DNA of 64,000 nt from Pratylenchus scribneri (Eukaryota > Nematoda > Chromadorea > Rhabditida > Pratylenchidae): positions 1 to 64,000 of the forward strand of contig JAQSEB010000160.1 in assembly GCA_030063045.1 (NCBI GenBank), written 5' to 3'. Position 1 is the stretch's first letter; every line of letters begins with the position of its first letter. Below the pieces are notes generated by a model. It was not told the DNA's origin. It searched no databases and was given only the letters and a program-made list of their open reading frames with translations. The position numbers were made by a program, and so were the translations under genes. Shown in pieces: positions 35,235 through 45,332 of this stretch.

Positions 35235-38200
35235 TCAATTATACATACAAAACGAGCATTTTTCATCCAATTCTTGTCCCTTTTCGACCAAATCATCTCT
35301 CAGATCGGCAATATCCTCCCTCAATTTCTTATTTTCATTTTTTAATTCCCTGTTTTCTTCTTTCAAATCGGCCATTTCCTTCTCTATTTTGCCAAATTTG
35401 TCGCCGAAATCTCTAAGCATTTGCATCATTGTAGCCATTGATGGATCTGACTGCTTTACTGCATTTTCACGTTCCAATGCCGATATTTTGGTCTTAAATT
35501 ATTTTATAATAATAAATTTAATTTCAAAAATTACCTCCAATTTCTGCATTTTTTCTGCCATACTTTTCAATTTCATAAATACTGATTCCTTATTGTTGGT
35601 TGAGGTACCTGGTAGAGGCCTAAGGTTGGCTGTAAAAAATGATTTATTAAGACTCAAATTTCAATTTTTTGTTTTATAAAAAATAATTAAATATGTATAT
35701 GTAACATTGGTCCTCAAATAAAATTTAATATTTTACTTTCATAAATGTTAAGTGATAACTATTTGCTTTAAATGTTTTCTAACCTTTATCTACAACTTTG
35801 TTGGCGACTATTGACTTCTGGATCAACAATTGCTTTACTCCATTTGTTGCACCATTTCCATTATTGTTGGTCTCGGTGCTTTCTTGGCTTTGTTGTTCTC
35901 CAATTTTTGGTTGCTGTTGTTTTTGTGGTTGTCCATTTTGAGACGCTTTAAGAAAGTTTTTATTGCTAATTTAGTTTTCATTGATAAATTTTACCTTCGC
36001 TTTTCCTTCGACAAGTTAAAGGTGCGGATGAGGGAAGTGGACAAAATGCTGCAGTTTGTCGGCGTAGCACTCGATCCAGGAATTCTAGCCTAGTTTTTTC
36101 AGCCCTTTTTGCTGATGCAATTCGTTGTTTCTCTTGCTCTTCCGATAATGAAGATGCCTCTGCTTCATACTCATCAACCATGGAAGTTCCATATAGTCGA
36201 AATGTACTGAGTGTGCAAAAATGTTCATTTCCATGATGGCTGAGCAATTCCAACTAAAATTTGATTTAGTTAAACCTAAATATAAATAATTTTCTAACAT
36301 TTATTTAATAATCGATGTATCGAAAGGAAAGATTTTTATAATAAAAAAAACCTTAATAAATTTAGCGTAAGCAGCATGCTCCGGTTCGACCTCAAATGAA
36401 TGAATTTCGCGATTATTCGGTGCTTCATATTCCCCAATCAACGCCCATTCGTGGGTTGGATAACGCTCTGATCCACTTAATCGAAATTCCTTGGGGTTGG
36501 ATGAGAAAAGTTCCAAATTTGCAATGTCCAAAGAAGTTGGCTATAAAATGGAATTGATTAATTTTAAAATACAAAAATATGTAAGACAATTTAGTCTATA
36601 ATAAATAAACCAAAAATTTATAACTAACAATTTCTTCAAAGATTTAAACTGTCGTTAACTTGTAACTTTATTATTATTTCAATAGGATAAGATTTTTATT
36701 GAAGATTAACCTGAATTGTTTCGCATAATTCTATGATTAGGAATTTGTTTTGAGCTCTTTCGCATGGATTCCGCATATAGTCATCGCGTTCAGGATCTCA
36801 AATTTAAAATTATTAAAAATAAGTTATTGTAAATTCGAGAATTAAATTCTTTATAATATTTTGTGTAATTTGTTCAAATCAGAACATTTTTTATTATACC
36901 ATTTAGGATGGCGCCTCGATTCTCAGCCTCTTCATTTGCATAAAGAACTTTGGCACCACATTCTTTTGATGCATAATTCCTCTTTTGATGCGGATGTTGC
37001 GCTTCTTCCACCACAATCCTCTGCTGCTGTTGTTGGCTACTTTGCTTGGATGTTTCAGCTGGAAGTTCTGTTGAAGCTGCAGTCAAAACATCTTGTTCAA
37101 CAAAGGATGTTATAGTTGAGCCCAATGATGGATCCCCAGAATTAGATGATGAAGAAATTGGTTGTTCTTGCTGGGAGCTTCTATTTAATTTTTACAATAT
37201 AAGTTATTATAAAGGAAAAAGTTACATTGTATTTCCCTGCATTTCGTCGACTCCTGAGCATGAATTTTTATTTTGCTTCACAATTGATTGTTTCGAAATT
37301 AGCTTTGTTGTATTTGCGCGGTTTGATTTATTAATGTATTCAGCCAATATGCCTCCAAAAAACATAGCATTAGAAAAGTCTTGCTGCTCATTTGTGCATT
37401 TTTCTAAAGTTATATTTTATAATCATATTTAAATAAAAAATATTTGGTTCTTTTACAGTTCCTGCGTCCCATCAACATTTATGAGTCCAATCAACATTTA
37501 CGCGTCCAATCAATATTTATGCGTCCCATGTAAATTTATGCGTCCCAAAATATTTTTATGCGTCCCAACAATTTTTATGCGTCCAATTAGTAAAAATTGA
37601 AAATTTAATTTTGCCCAAACATTAAAAAATCCTTTTTTAAATAAATTGATTGGCAAATTTTTTAGCATACTATTAAAATTTGATTGGACGCATAAACGTT
37701 CGAATTCAACCCAGAAGACATATACCCAGAACCAGAAAATCTACACCCTAAAGACTAATACCTAAAAGAAATAAATTAATTTTAATTTTTCAGAACTCTC
37801 CATTCCGTCGCTTCGCGACATTTACTCCGTTCAATCCCATGCTCCGAACCCCTAACCCTAACCCTAAACCCCTAGTGTAGTCCTGGGTTTATCCCAAATG
37901 TTCGGGCAAAATTAAATTTGCATTTTTATATTCAATGGACGCATAAAAGTATATTGGGACGCATAAAGATTGTTGGGACGCATAAAAATATTTTGGGACT
38001 CATAAATATTGATTGGACGCGTAAATGTTGATTGGACTCATAAAGGTTGATGGGACGCGGGAACTGTAAAAGAACCAAATAGGTTTTGAACAAAATAGCT
38101 AGATTTTGTCAAATATATCCCGGCCCAGAATGCTTTTTTGCTAATAAGAACCTTTGCTCTCATTTGCAGCCAATTCTTCAATGCTTTTATGTTCAATCAT

Positions 38201-38308
38201 TTCGCTGTTTATCCTTTGTATTTGATGTTTCTGCTGCATTGTAGAAATGAAGAGCATGAACATAAATGTGGCCAATGCCCGTCGATTTGCGTAGGATGAA
38301 TCCGTCAT
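35235..38308 (-). CDS. SUCO: SUCO/SLP1-like SUN-domain protein
   Basis: Exons: 38152-38308, 37226-37403, 36900-37180, 36711-36796, 36352-36540, 35995-36253, 35784-35945, 35535-35629, 35235-35492; all phases agree, 554 residues. N-terminus has a hydrophobic segment after a few basic residues ([14 protein letters not shown]), a signal peptide or membrane anchor. Residues ~178-325 are a SUN domain of the SUCO/Opt/Slp1 class: [48 protein letters not shown], and [20 protein letters not shown]. Then a Q/N-rich linker and a coiled coil (~470-550). Family members are ER-membrane glycoproteins acting in folding or stability of integral membrane proteins (known for yeast Slp1; inferred here). The family's C-terminal membrane segment is not in this model; a donor-like TTTT|GTATGT near the end and a hydrophobic frame at 35056-35238 suggest an alternative 3' end. 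Intron 1 holds a 640-bp transposon. Confidence 0.9.
37441..38081. mobile_element. Inverted-repeat element in intron 1 of the SUN-domain gene
   Basis: TATTTGGTTCTTTTACAG at the left is matched by CTGTAAAAGAACCAAATA at the right, and the inverted similarity continues through ~130 bp of TTTATGCGTCCCAA-type repeats (GCGTCCCATCAACATTTATG and variants). TA at each outer edge is consistent with a TA target duplication. The centre contains a CCCTAA tract. No ORF of note. It interrupts only intron sequence; flanking exons splice in phase. Confidence 0.88.
37848..37875. repeat. Interstitial CCCTAA tract inside the element
   Basis: Three consecutive telomeric-type words (CCCCTAACCCTAACCC) followed by TAAACCCCTAG. 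The word mix CCCTAA/CCCCTAG is the same as at the start of each satellite unit at the window end. Confidence 0.85.
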
Positions 38309-39149
38309 CCAGCCAATTATTTTTATTGTTAATTGGCAATTGATCTAAAACTTGAATTTATAATTGTCGTGAATTCCAAATGTTTTGAAAATCGTTGAAT
38401 ATTGAATTCAGATGGAATTATTGGATTTATTGGAATGTTTTTATCGACATATATCCGTATATGTATTTAGAAAAAAATCTAAAAACTAAATCTCATAATT
38501 CTTTCTAATAGTAATCTTAATAGATAAAGTAAATTCAGTTTAGGCCAATACCCAATAATGAATGATGGGTATATGATGAGATGATTGATGGGATGGGTGT
38601 GAGCAGTTTCCAAGCCCTCATGATTGATTGGTAAAAAACTAGTGGTTTGTAACTAACAATATGGTTGCTAAAACATGTGATTTTTACTAAATAATTTATT
38701 TTCTGTTTACTGCCAATTTTTTTTTGTTTTTGGTTGATTGTGGTATTTGACCAATATTAAAATTGAATCGAGGTTGAATGCAGTGCAGCGTTACCAGATA
38801 AAAAAAAAAGCCAAGCCCATTAACACTTTTGCTATTTTATTGCCATTAAAGTAATTCTTTTTATAATCTATTTTTTAAATGAATAAACTTTAAATTCACG
38901 TCACTAATATTAAGCACACGCAAAAAACCTTGTTAGTTTCAGTTGCCAAAAATGCTGTCAGTCAGGGTATTCTTTTCAAAATATAAAATCAAAGGTGAGG
39001 TGGTATGAGTTATGAGATATGGATACCAGCCAGCATATTTCGATTCGAGATATCGAGATCTTTTTGTCAACTTTAATATTACTTCATAAATAAAAAAAAT
39101 AAGATTGAATTTTTAAATAAAATAAAAAATTTCATATTATTTATATATA
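38309..39149. other. Intergenic, no gene seen
   Basis: Upstream of the SUN-domain gene; AT-rich, without ORF or repeat structure that I can support. It probably contains that gene's promoter. Confidence 0.4.
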
Positions 39150-39151
39150 TA

Positions 39152-39819
39152 CCGTAAAATTTCTATTAGAAGCCCATGCTCTATTTGAAGCCCATGCTCT
39201 ATTTGAAGCCCACCCTAGAGAGGCTCTGAAATTTATAAGCCCATGCTCTATTTGAAGCCCACGCTCTATTTGAAGCCCACCCCTCAAAAAAATTTTTTTT
39301 TATCTTTAATTTTTTGAATCGATAAACATGTTTCGAAGAATAAAAACATGTTTTTAATCGAAAAAACTTGTTGTGAATACCGAAAAACATGTTGTGAATA
39401 CCGAAAAACATGTTGTGAATACCGAAAAACATGTTATGAATTCCGAAAAACATGTTGTGAATACCGAAAAACATGTTGTGAATACCGAAAAACATGTTGT
39501 GAATACAGAAAAACATGTTGTGAATACAGAAAAACATGTTGTGGATACCGATAACATGTTCGAAAAATGTTTTTAGTCAAAAAAACATGTTATGAATTTT
39601 AAAAATCATGTTTTGATATATAAAATTGTAAAAAACTTAGTAAAAACATCTTTTGGATTGTAAAAACATGTTCTGATTTTTTGAAAATTTTATTGCATAA
39701 AATTTAATTTTCATCAATTTTTCCTCTTTGAAATTTATAAGCCCATGCTCTATTTGAAGCCCACCCTAGAGAGGCTATGAAATTTATAAGCCCATGGGCT
39801 TCTAATAGAAGTTTTACGG
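39152..39819. mobile_element. TA-flanked inverted-repeat element with internal minisatellite
   Basis: The ends CCGTAAAATTTCTATTAGAA and TTCTAATAGAAGTTTTACGG are inverted copies with one mismatch, bordered by TA on both sides (39150-39151, 39820-39821). GAAGCCCATGCTCTATTT and GCCCACCCTAGAGAGGCT recur several times near both ends. TA flanks suggest a Tc1/mariner-type non-autonomous element; there is no transposase. Confidence 0.85.
39363..39556. repeat. 21-bp minisatellite, about 9 copies
   Basis: Unit AACATGTTGTGAATACCGAAA repeats in register with single-base variants. Because 21 is a multiple of 3, open frames appear on both strands (CCEYRKT or NTEKHVV on plus, FFGIHNM on minus); these are periodicity artefacts. 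Confidence 0.93.
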
Positions 39820-40030
39820 TATATGGAAATTGGAAAGTATTTATCAATCATTATCAAATATTATGGAATTACAATTAATGAAATTTTTCAAATCCCTTTA
39901 AATTGCAAAGTGTTCTGTTTAATATTTCTTTTTAACAAATAAATCATGCTTATTCTTGTGTCAATTTATGTTTTAAAATAGAGTCAATAACTTCCGTATG
40001 CAAATTTATTTCTTCTTTCGTCTTTGTCAA

Positions 40031-42021
40031 TTAATTGCGTTGTGAACGTCCGCCACTATTGGCACGGTTTCCATTAAATCGTCCTCCGCGTCCCATCGCC
40101 ATTCCACCTCGTCCAGCACCTCCAACCATCATCCGCTTTCCTGGATCAATACGGCGCCAAACAAAGCGCATCAATTCTCGCAGTTTTGCGTTCGATTCCT
40201 ATTGTTTTAAAATTAAATATTATTATTTTATCATTAGTATAGACAATGTTAAATTAATTATTCCAACTAGAATCTTAAAAAAATTTATATTTTAAATATA
40301 ATTTTTCCTATGATTTTATCCTTATAGAGTTAACTTTAGAAATATTTAGAACGAACTTCTTCCTCCTGTGGTCCACTCCATTTATGTGATTTCTTCTTTT
40401 CGTGACGCAATTTCATAAGTAAACGACCTCCTTCATTCGCTCCATCCCAGAATATAGGTTTGTTAGACTCTTCGCGGTTTTTACGCCATCCCGTGCCAAA
40501 GAACTAATAAATTCATATATTTATATTGTTATAAATAATGTATATATTTACCTTGTCCTCCGACGCGATCGCCAAATAAGTTGTTTTAGTAAGCACAAGA
40601 AGATTAGCAATCCATCGAACCTGATCCAGTTTCAAGCGTTGCCCCTCCTCCCAAATTGATAATTTCACCTGAAAAAATGTATTCCATAGTACTTAAATTC
40701 AAAAATCTCATTTAATGGTTCACTTTCTAATGTTTTTTAAACATCTATCATCTAAATGGATTTTGTTTAATTTAATCGATGTCTAAAATGATAAATTTTT
40801 TGGAAAAATATGCAAAATTAGAATTCCATATTAGTTATATTCGAAAAAAATTGTTTTCAACTACTTCTAATGCAACTGATTTTTATAACTTACTTTTGAC
40901 CACTCTTGATCATCGAAATTTTGAATTGCTTTGATGGCTTCTTCTGCCGCCTGAACATTTGATGCCGTCAGAACGTTCTGTTTAGCCTGTTCATCGCCGA
41001 AATGTTCAGCCATTTTATACCAATAGAAGCGTTCGGAACTTTTATGTTCTATGCCTGAGTTGTCACGAATGATTACCTCATAGCGTAAGGCCAATGGGTC
41101 TATAATAGAAAAATATTATATATTACATCAAATTATAACCATGTATCCCTCCGATCAAATAGAAGTCACGGTTCAATTCATCATAATCCTTTTCTGCTTC
41201 CGGTGCTTTATCCGAATCCATATCTTCGGCCTCCTCATTGGACAATTTGGCCACTTTTTCATTCAGTGTTTTGATTTTTTGTTTCATTCTTCCATTCTCG
41301 AGCTTTAAAGATTTTATATTTTGAAACTTTATTTTAAAAATATACCTTAAGTTTCCGAATTGCTTTGCGAAGACTTTCCTGATGATGAAATGTTAGTGTT
41401 TAAGTTTTTTTTAAAAACTCTAACCTTCTCATTCTCCAACAAAAGAACGGCATTTCGAACCATCATTGCTTCTTGTTTTATGATAATCAGCTGTAAATAA
41501 AAAAATTTGCTCGATTCTAACGAGTAATATTTATAGCTAAAATTTAATCCATAAAGGCAGGACCCCCTGACCCCCCAATGGCATAGCCAGAAAAAGTTTT
41601 CGGGGGTGCTCGAGTGTAAATGTGATTTTTTGCAGTCCTTATTTATCAATATTTTGGCCGCCCAGCGAAAAATTTGGGCCTAAAATAGCCGAGCACAAAA
41701 AGGGTCCACTTTTACTTTTTTACCCATTTTATCATTTCACAAGGGTGCTTGATCCAGCACCACCCTGGCCCTGCCCCCTCCATGATTTTTAGGCATTTTT
41801 GATGAAATAACCTCATTTTGAATGTTCACAGCACCCATTTGTGGATTAGCATTAGCAGCTGTAGCAGTTACCAATGCGGCATTCTGTTGATTGCTTCGTA
41901 CCTTAATGAATATAATTCAAACTGGAAAATTTAATATTGATTCAACCTGTTGTTGATGATTTCGCAACCCGGCAGCGGCACCTCCTTGCTGTTGATTTAA
42001 TTGCTTTGAAGCATTTTCCAT
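40031..42021 (-). CDS. NADAR-domain-like protein with coiled coil and RG-rich tail
   Basis: Exons: 41947-42021, 41812-41901, 41425-41490, 41346-41378, 41140-41302, 40894-41099, 40552-40668, 40357-40503, 40031-40198; in-phase, 354 residues. The N-terminus is Q/N/A-rich; residues ~55-115 form a coiled coil (LIIIKQEAMM ... LKLENGRMKQKIKTLNEKV). Residues ~143-290 resemble the NADAR/YbiA fold: ERFYWYKMAEHFGDEQA, an all-helical middle with IWEEGQRLKLDQVRWI, LAIASEDKFFGTGWRK, and FWDGANEGGRLLMKLR. NADAR proteins are N-glycosidases acting on ADP-ribosylated guanosine (known for bacterial members); that activity is only inferred here. The tail (GGAGRGGMAMGRGGR) is RGG-like, suggesting RNA binding. The fold assignment rests on motif order, not a profile search. 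Confidence 0.75.
41540..41790. repeat. GC-richer insert in intron 2 of the NADAR-like gene
   Basis: A compositional island between AT-rich intron ends, starting near GGCAGGACCCCCTGACCC and ending near CCCTGGCCCTGCCCCC, with GGGGTGCTCGAGTG facing AGGGTGCTTGATCC inside. It carries CGCCCAGCGAAAAATTTGGG, a motif also seen in the elements at 31.5 kb and 43.6 kb. Probably a decayed mobile element; the ends are not clear. Confidence 0.5.
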
Positions 42022-42486
42022 TTTGTCGATTTTATGTGCAAATTAAAATTACCCTCGGTAAAAATTTCCCTTCCTGAAAAAGTATCACATAAAAATTTTT
42101 TATTATGATGAATGTGATGTGATGAATGACCGATATAAATAAATTTAAAAGAAATAACATTTTCTTTTTGTTTTTATAAAAATTTTTCAATAATAACTTT
42201 TTTAACAAAATCGTCAACAATTTAAAAAAAAAAGGCAAGAATAATGGATGTATAAATATTTGTCAAATTAGGAAATGCTTTTAACAAAAATAATCAACTA
42301 AAACAATTTTATTTGGTAAATGTTTAATCTGTGAAAAATCTCTCAATATGTCTATGGAAACGGTATGGAATAAGAATTGAATGATTTAGAATTGCAAATC
42401 TGTTTCAAAGTGAGATGGTAAAAAAATAACTGTCGAGTAATTTATCCGCGGAGAGAAAGTCAATAGGCACGTTTTGTTATATTCCC
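42022..42486. other. Intergenic, no gene seen
   Basis: AT-rich gap between the NADAR-like gene start and the 3' end of the ceramide synthase gene. The minus ORF 42032-42238 is Leu/Phe/Lys-rich low complexity and unsupported. Confidence 0.4.
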
Positions 42487-44672
42487 TTATATTTTTTTCT
42501 TCTTCTCAGCAATTGCTGCTCCATTGGAAGCGCTTTTCACTTCTTCATCACCTTCATCACCACTTTCTTCTTCACGAATGTCATCGACGCCACTCTTCAC
42601 TGATTTGACCGCAATTTTTATCAGCAAGTAAGTCCAGAATAGATGAAGTAGGAGTAGGAAACAGAGCATTGCCATGAAAACACGCGGAACAATTGGCCGT
42701 TGGAAAAGATAGTCCCATCTGGAAGAATTAATTTAAAATTGATTTGATTTAAATTTAATTTTTTTTAAATATATGTGTAATAATGTAAATATGTAAAATT
42801 ATATTGATATATGTGCAAAATAAAATGTTAATTATCTGGCCATCATCCTACCCATATAATTGAAAAGAATTTGTAATTTTTTTATTAAAAATTGTCTATA
42901 TCCATAATAGATAGATAGATAATTATCCTATATACTAACCGATAAGATTGTTGAATGAGAGGCGGTGCATCGAAAAGCATACAACGCACAATTTTGAATG
43001 GAAAGTAGACGAGTCGTGTCGCAACCCATACAAAAAGAAAAACACAAAAATCGATTGTCACAGCTCGATCCCAGCCAGCATATCGCAATAATTTGCCAAG
43101 ATCTCTATAATTGTCACATATTTTTGTTATTGTTGCAATATAAAAGTTGGTAAAACTCACAAGAAAATGTCAGCACTGTCATGTATGAATAGAACCAATG
43201 TACCAACTCGAACAAAATTGACGGTGAAGCTCATGGAAAGTAGCATAATTGTAGCCATATGGTGGGTGGCCATCTCCCAGTGATCCGATCGACGTACATC
43301 GAATGTGAAAATACTTAAAAAATTAAAACATATTTGGTACTTGTTAAGTTTACATCCCCTTTTGGGGTCACCTTGGAAAAAAGTGAGGAAAAAGTGAAAG
43401 GTCCCCCCTTTGGTGTTATGTGTTAGGGGATACATTTGAGATGATTTTTACATCATTCTAATCCAATCATAGCTCGGCAAGGGGGAGGTGGGAGGACCGT
43501 CCTCTCCCCCACAACGCAGCAATCATGGGATTTACCTAGGGGGAACACGTACCAGGTACCACGCAGAGGAAGAAAGGAAAAAATTGAAAAATTTTTCGGA
43601 AAAATTGGAATTTTTCGCTGCGAGGTCATTTTTAGGTCAAATTTTACCCTGAGGGGTTGTTTTTGACCCTAAATTTTCGTCTGAGGCGCAAAAAATCTGA
43701 AATTGCGACTACGCATGAAAAATTAGGGTGGACCTCGCCCACCACCAACCACGCAGCCACCCATGATGTCCCTTTCCCCTTGCCGAGCTAAGAATCCAAT
43801 CCCTAACATATCCCTGAATGACCCCAACCCTAAACCTGATGACCCATTGGGGGGACCAAGCACTTTTCAAAAATGGGATGTAAACTTAAAAAATAGCACA
43901 TATTTAAGGACTTATATAGAATTATTATTCATATTTATTTCATATGCAAACCTGAATAACAAAGCCCAGTAAAATCCTGCTTGAACAATATAGTACCACC
44001 AGACACCACTAAAAAATAAAATGTTGATTGGTGATTATATTATGATTTATTTTGATTATGGATGTTTTTTCTCTAAAAATGCTTGTTATTTAAAAAGAAT
44101 GAAAAATTCACTTCGGCATATGATGATTAGGCCATCCACGGAAACAGTCGATCACGGCACTAAATTGAGGTTCTTTGTAGAGGACACTTAGGCCAACAAT
44201 CCATATGCACGTATAATAAGTGAATCGCCTATTTAAAAAATACAAAAATTGATTTAAATATAATATACCATGCCGTCTCAGCAACCCGTTTAAATTTGGT
44301 TCGTCCAGCGAAGCCGAAAAACAAATGTGACCATATGCGATTTAGAAGACAACCCTGAATAATAAAAATTTTATAAAAAAACGTATTTTATTTTATGAGA
44401 ATGTAAAAGTTAAAAGGCAATTTTCATTATAAAGGTCAAACCTTTTTTTGGTCCATAAATCCATATAGGTAGCCAATAGGGACGAAAATGAACGCTTCAA
44501 CTAGGATACGAACAATGGTTATGATTAGGCCAACAAGAAGGGTGTAGCCAAGTTCACGGAATTGGGGGTATTGAATACCATTTCGGGACTCCAAATCAGC
44601 CCATGTGATGTTTTCCGGCAACCAAAAGTGTTCATTCCAAAGCCATGCTGTTGATGATGTAGAATCGAACAT
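42487..44672 (-). CDS. Ceramide synthase (LASS/Lag1 family, hyl-like)
   Basis: Exons: 44442-44672, 44269-44354, 44112-44228, 43952-44008, 43161-43313, 42940-43104, 42487-42718; all in phase, 346 residues. It would N-acylate sphingoid bases to (dihydro)ceramide in the ER membrane. The diagnostic Lag1 motif at ~171-230 is complete: RSDHWEMATHHMATIMLLSM, then NFVRVGTLVLFIHDSAD and DLGKLLRYAGW, with the two adjacent histidines of the catalytic site. Several membrane segments are evident (GYTLLVGLIITIVRILVEAF; DFCVFLFVWVATRLVYF; FMAMLCFLLLLHLFWTYLL). The tail is acidic/Ser-rich and ends KKKKI, a possible ER-retrieval-type signal. There is no homeobox-like domain, as in the nematode hyl genes. Which of hyl-1, hyl-2 or lagr-1 is the ortholog cannot be told here. 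Intron 4 (43314-43951) is swollen by a 540-bp element. Confidence 0.96.
43347..43886. mobile_element. TA-flanked inverted-repeat element in intron 4 of ceramide synthase (540 bp)
   Basis: AGTTTACATCCC at 43347 is mirrored by GGGATGTAAACT at 43886, both bordered by TA (43345-43346, 43887-43888). Inverted similarity continues inward: CTCGGCAAGGGGGA (about 43472) against TTCCCCTTGCCGAG (about 43776), and ATTCTAATCCAATC against AATCCAATCCC in part. It contains CGCTGCGAGGTCATTTTTAG and ACCCTAAACC words. No ORF. Probable non-autonomous Tc1/mariner-type element. Confidence 0.82.
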
Positions 44673-44849
44673 TTGTTAATTATAATTTTTCTGAACATAA
44701 AATATATTAAAAATATCAAAAATATGAAGCAGTCCTAATAACCTAATAATTGAGATAATATTATTACCGAGAGATCAGTTTTTTGAATATAACTCTTTGT
44801 GCTTGATGCTTGATCCTAGACCCATAAACCTTATACCCATTTGATAAAG

Positions 44850-44905
44850 CTTATCGAGACGCGTCGATTGATGTATAGTTTGTCCAGGTTTGGCCAAAAT
44901 TAAAG
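44850..44905. repeat. Fragment of the 34-kb foldback family
   Basis: TTATCGAGACGCGTCGATTG followed by ATGTATAGTTTGTCC matches the right arm of the foldback element (CATCGAGACGCGTCGATTGA at about 34687), with divergence afterwards. Confidence 0.7.
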
Positions 44906-45332
44906 GTATTAAACCGTCTAAAGCTAAACCATATTTTGATTATAACTTTTTGGTTTTGGTTTAAACCCCAACACTTACATCTCACGGCTCTACATTTAAT
45001 GATAAAAATAAAGCAAAAACGAAACGGTGCTTGGTGCTAGCCCCTAGCTCTCTCTATCGTGCATGCCCTTCCCTTTTCAATGAAAAAAGGGATTACTGCC
45101 TAGCCGATTTGATTTGGCATTTTTAGTTTTCGCGAGTCGCGAGTTGCGACCACAATATTCTACCAATTTATCTTTTTTTTTCTTATTTAAATTTAACTAG
45201 GAATAGGAGGAAGAATAAGTGTTGATTGATACATTTAATTTTTAATTAAAAAAAAGATGTTGCTTTAAATTTAAACCACGATCAACAGTCACGACTCACG
45301 ATTAGAGGATAGAGGATTGCTTATTTTTAAAA

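Noticed and set aside
35056..35238. Hydrophobic minus ORF as a firm C-terminal membrane exon of the SUN gene
   Set aside because: It overlaps the stop region in another frame and no in-phase splice to it was found; kept only as a possible alternative end.
36861..37432. Plus-strand ORFs over the SUN gene
   Set aside because: Antisense shadows; the minus strand gives in-phase SUN-domain exons.
39199..39576. Repeat proteins on both strands (FFGIHNM, CCEYRKT, NTEKHVV)
   Set aside because: Produced by a 21-bp minisatellite whose length is a multiple of three.
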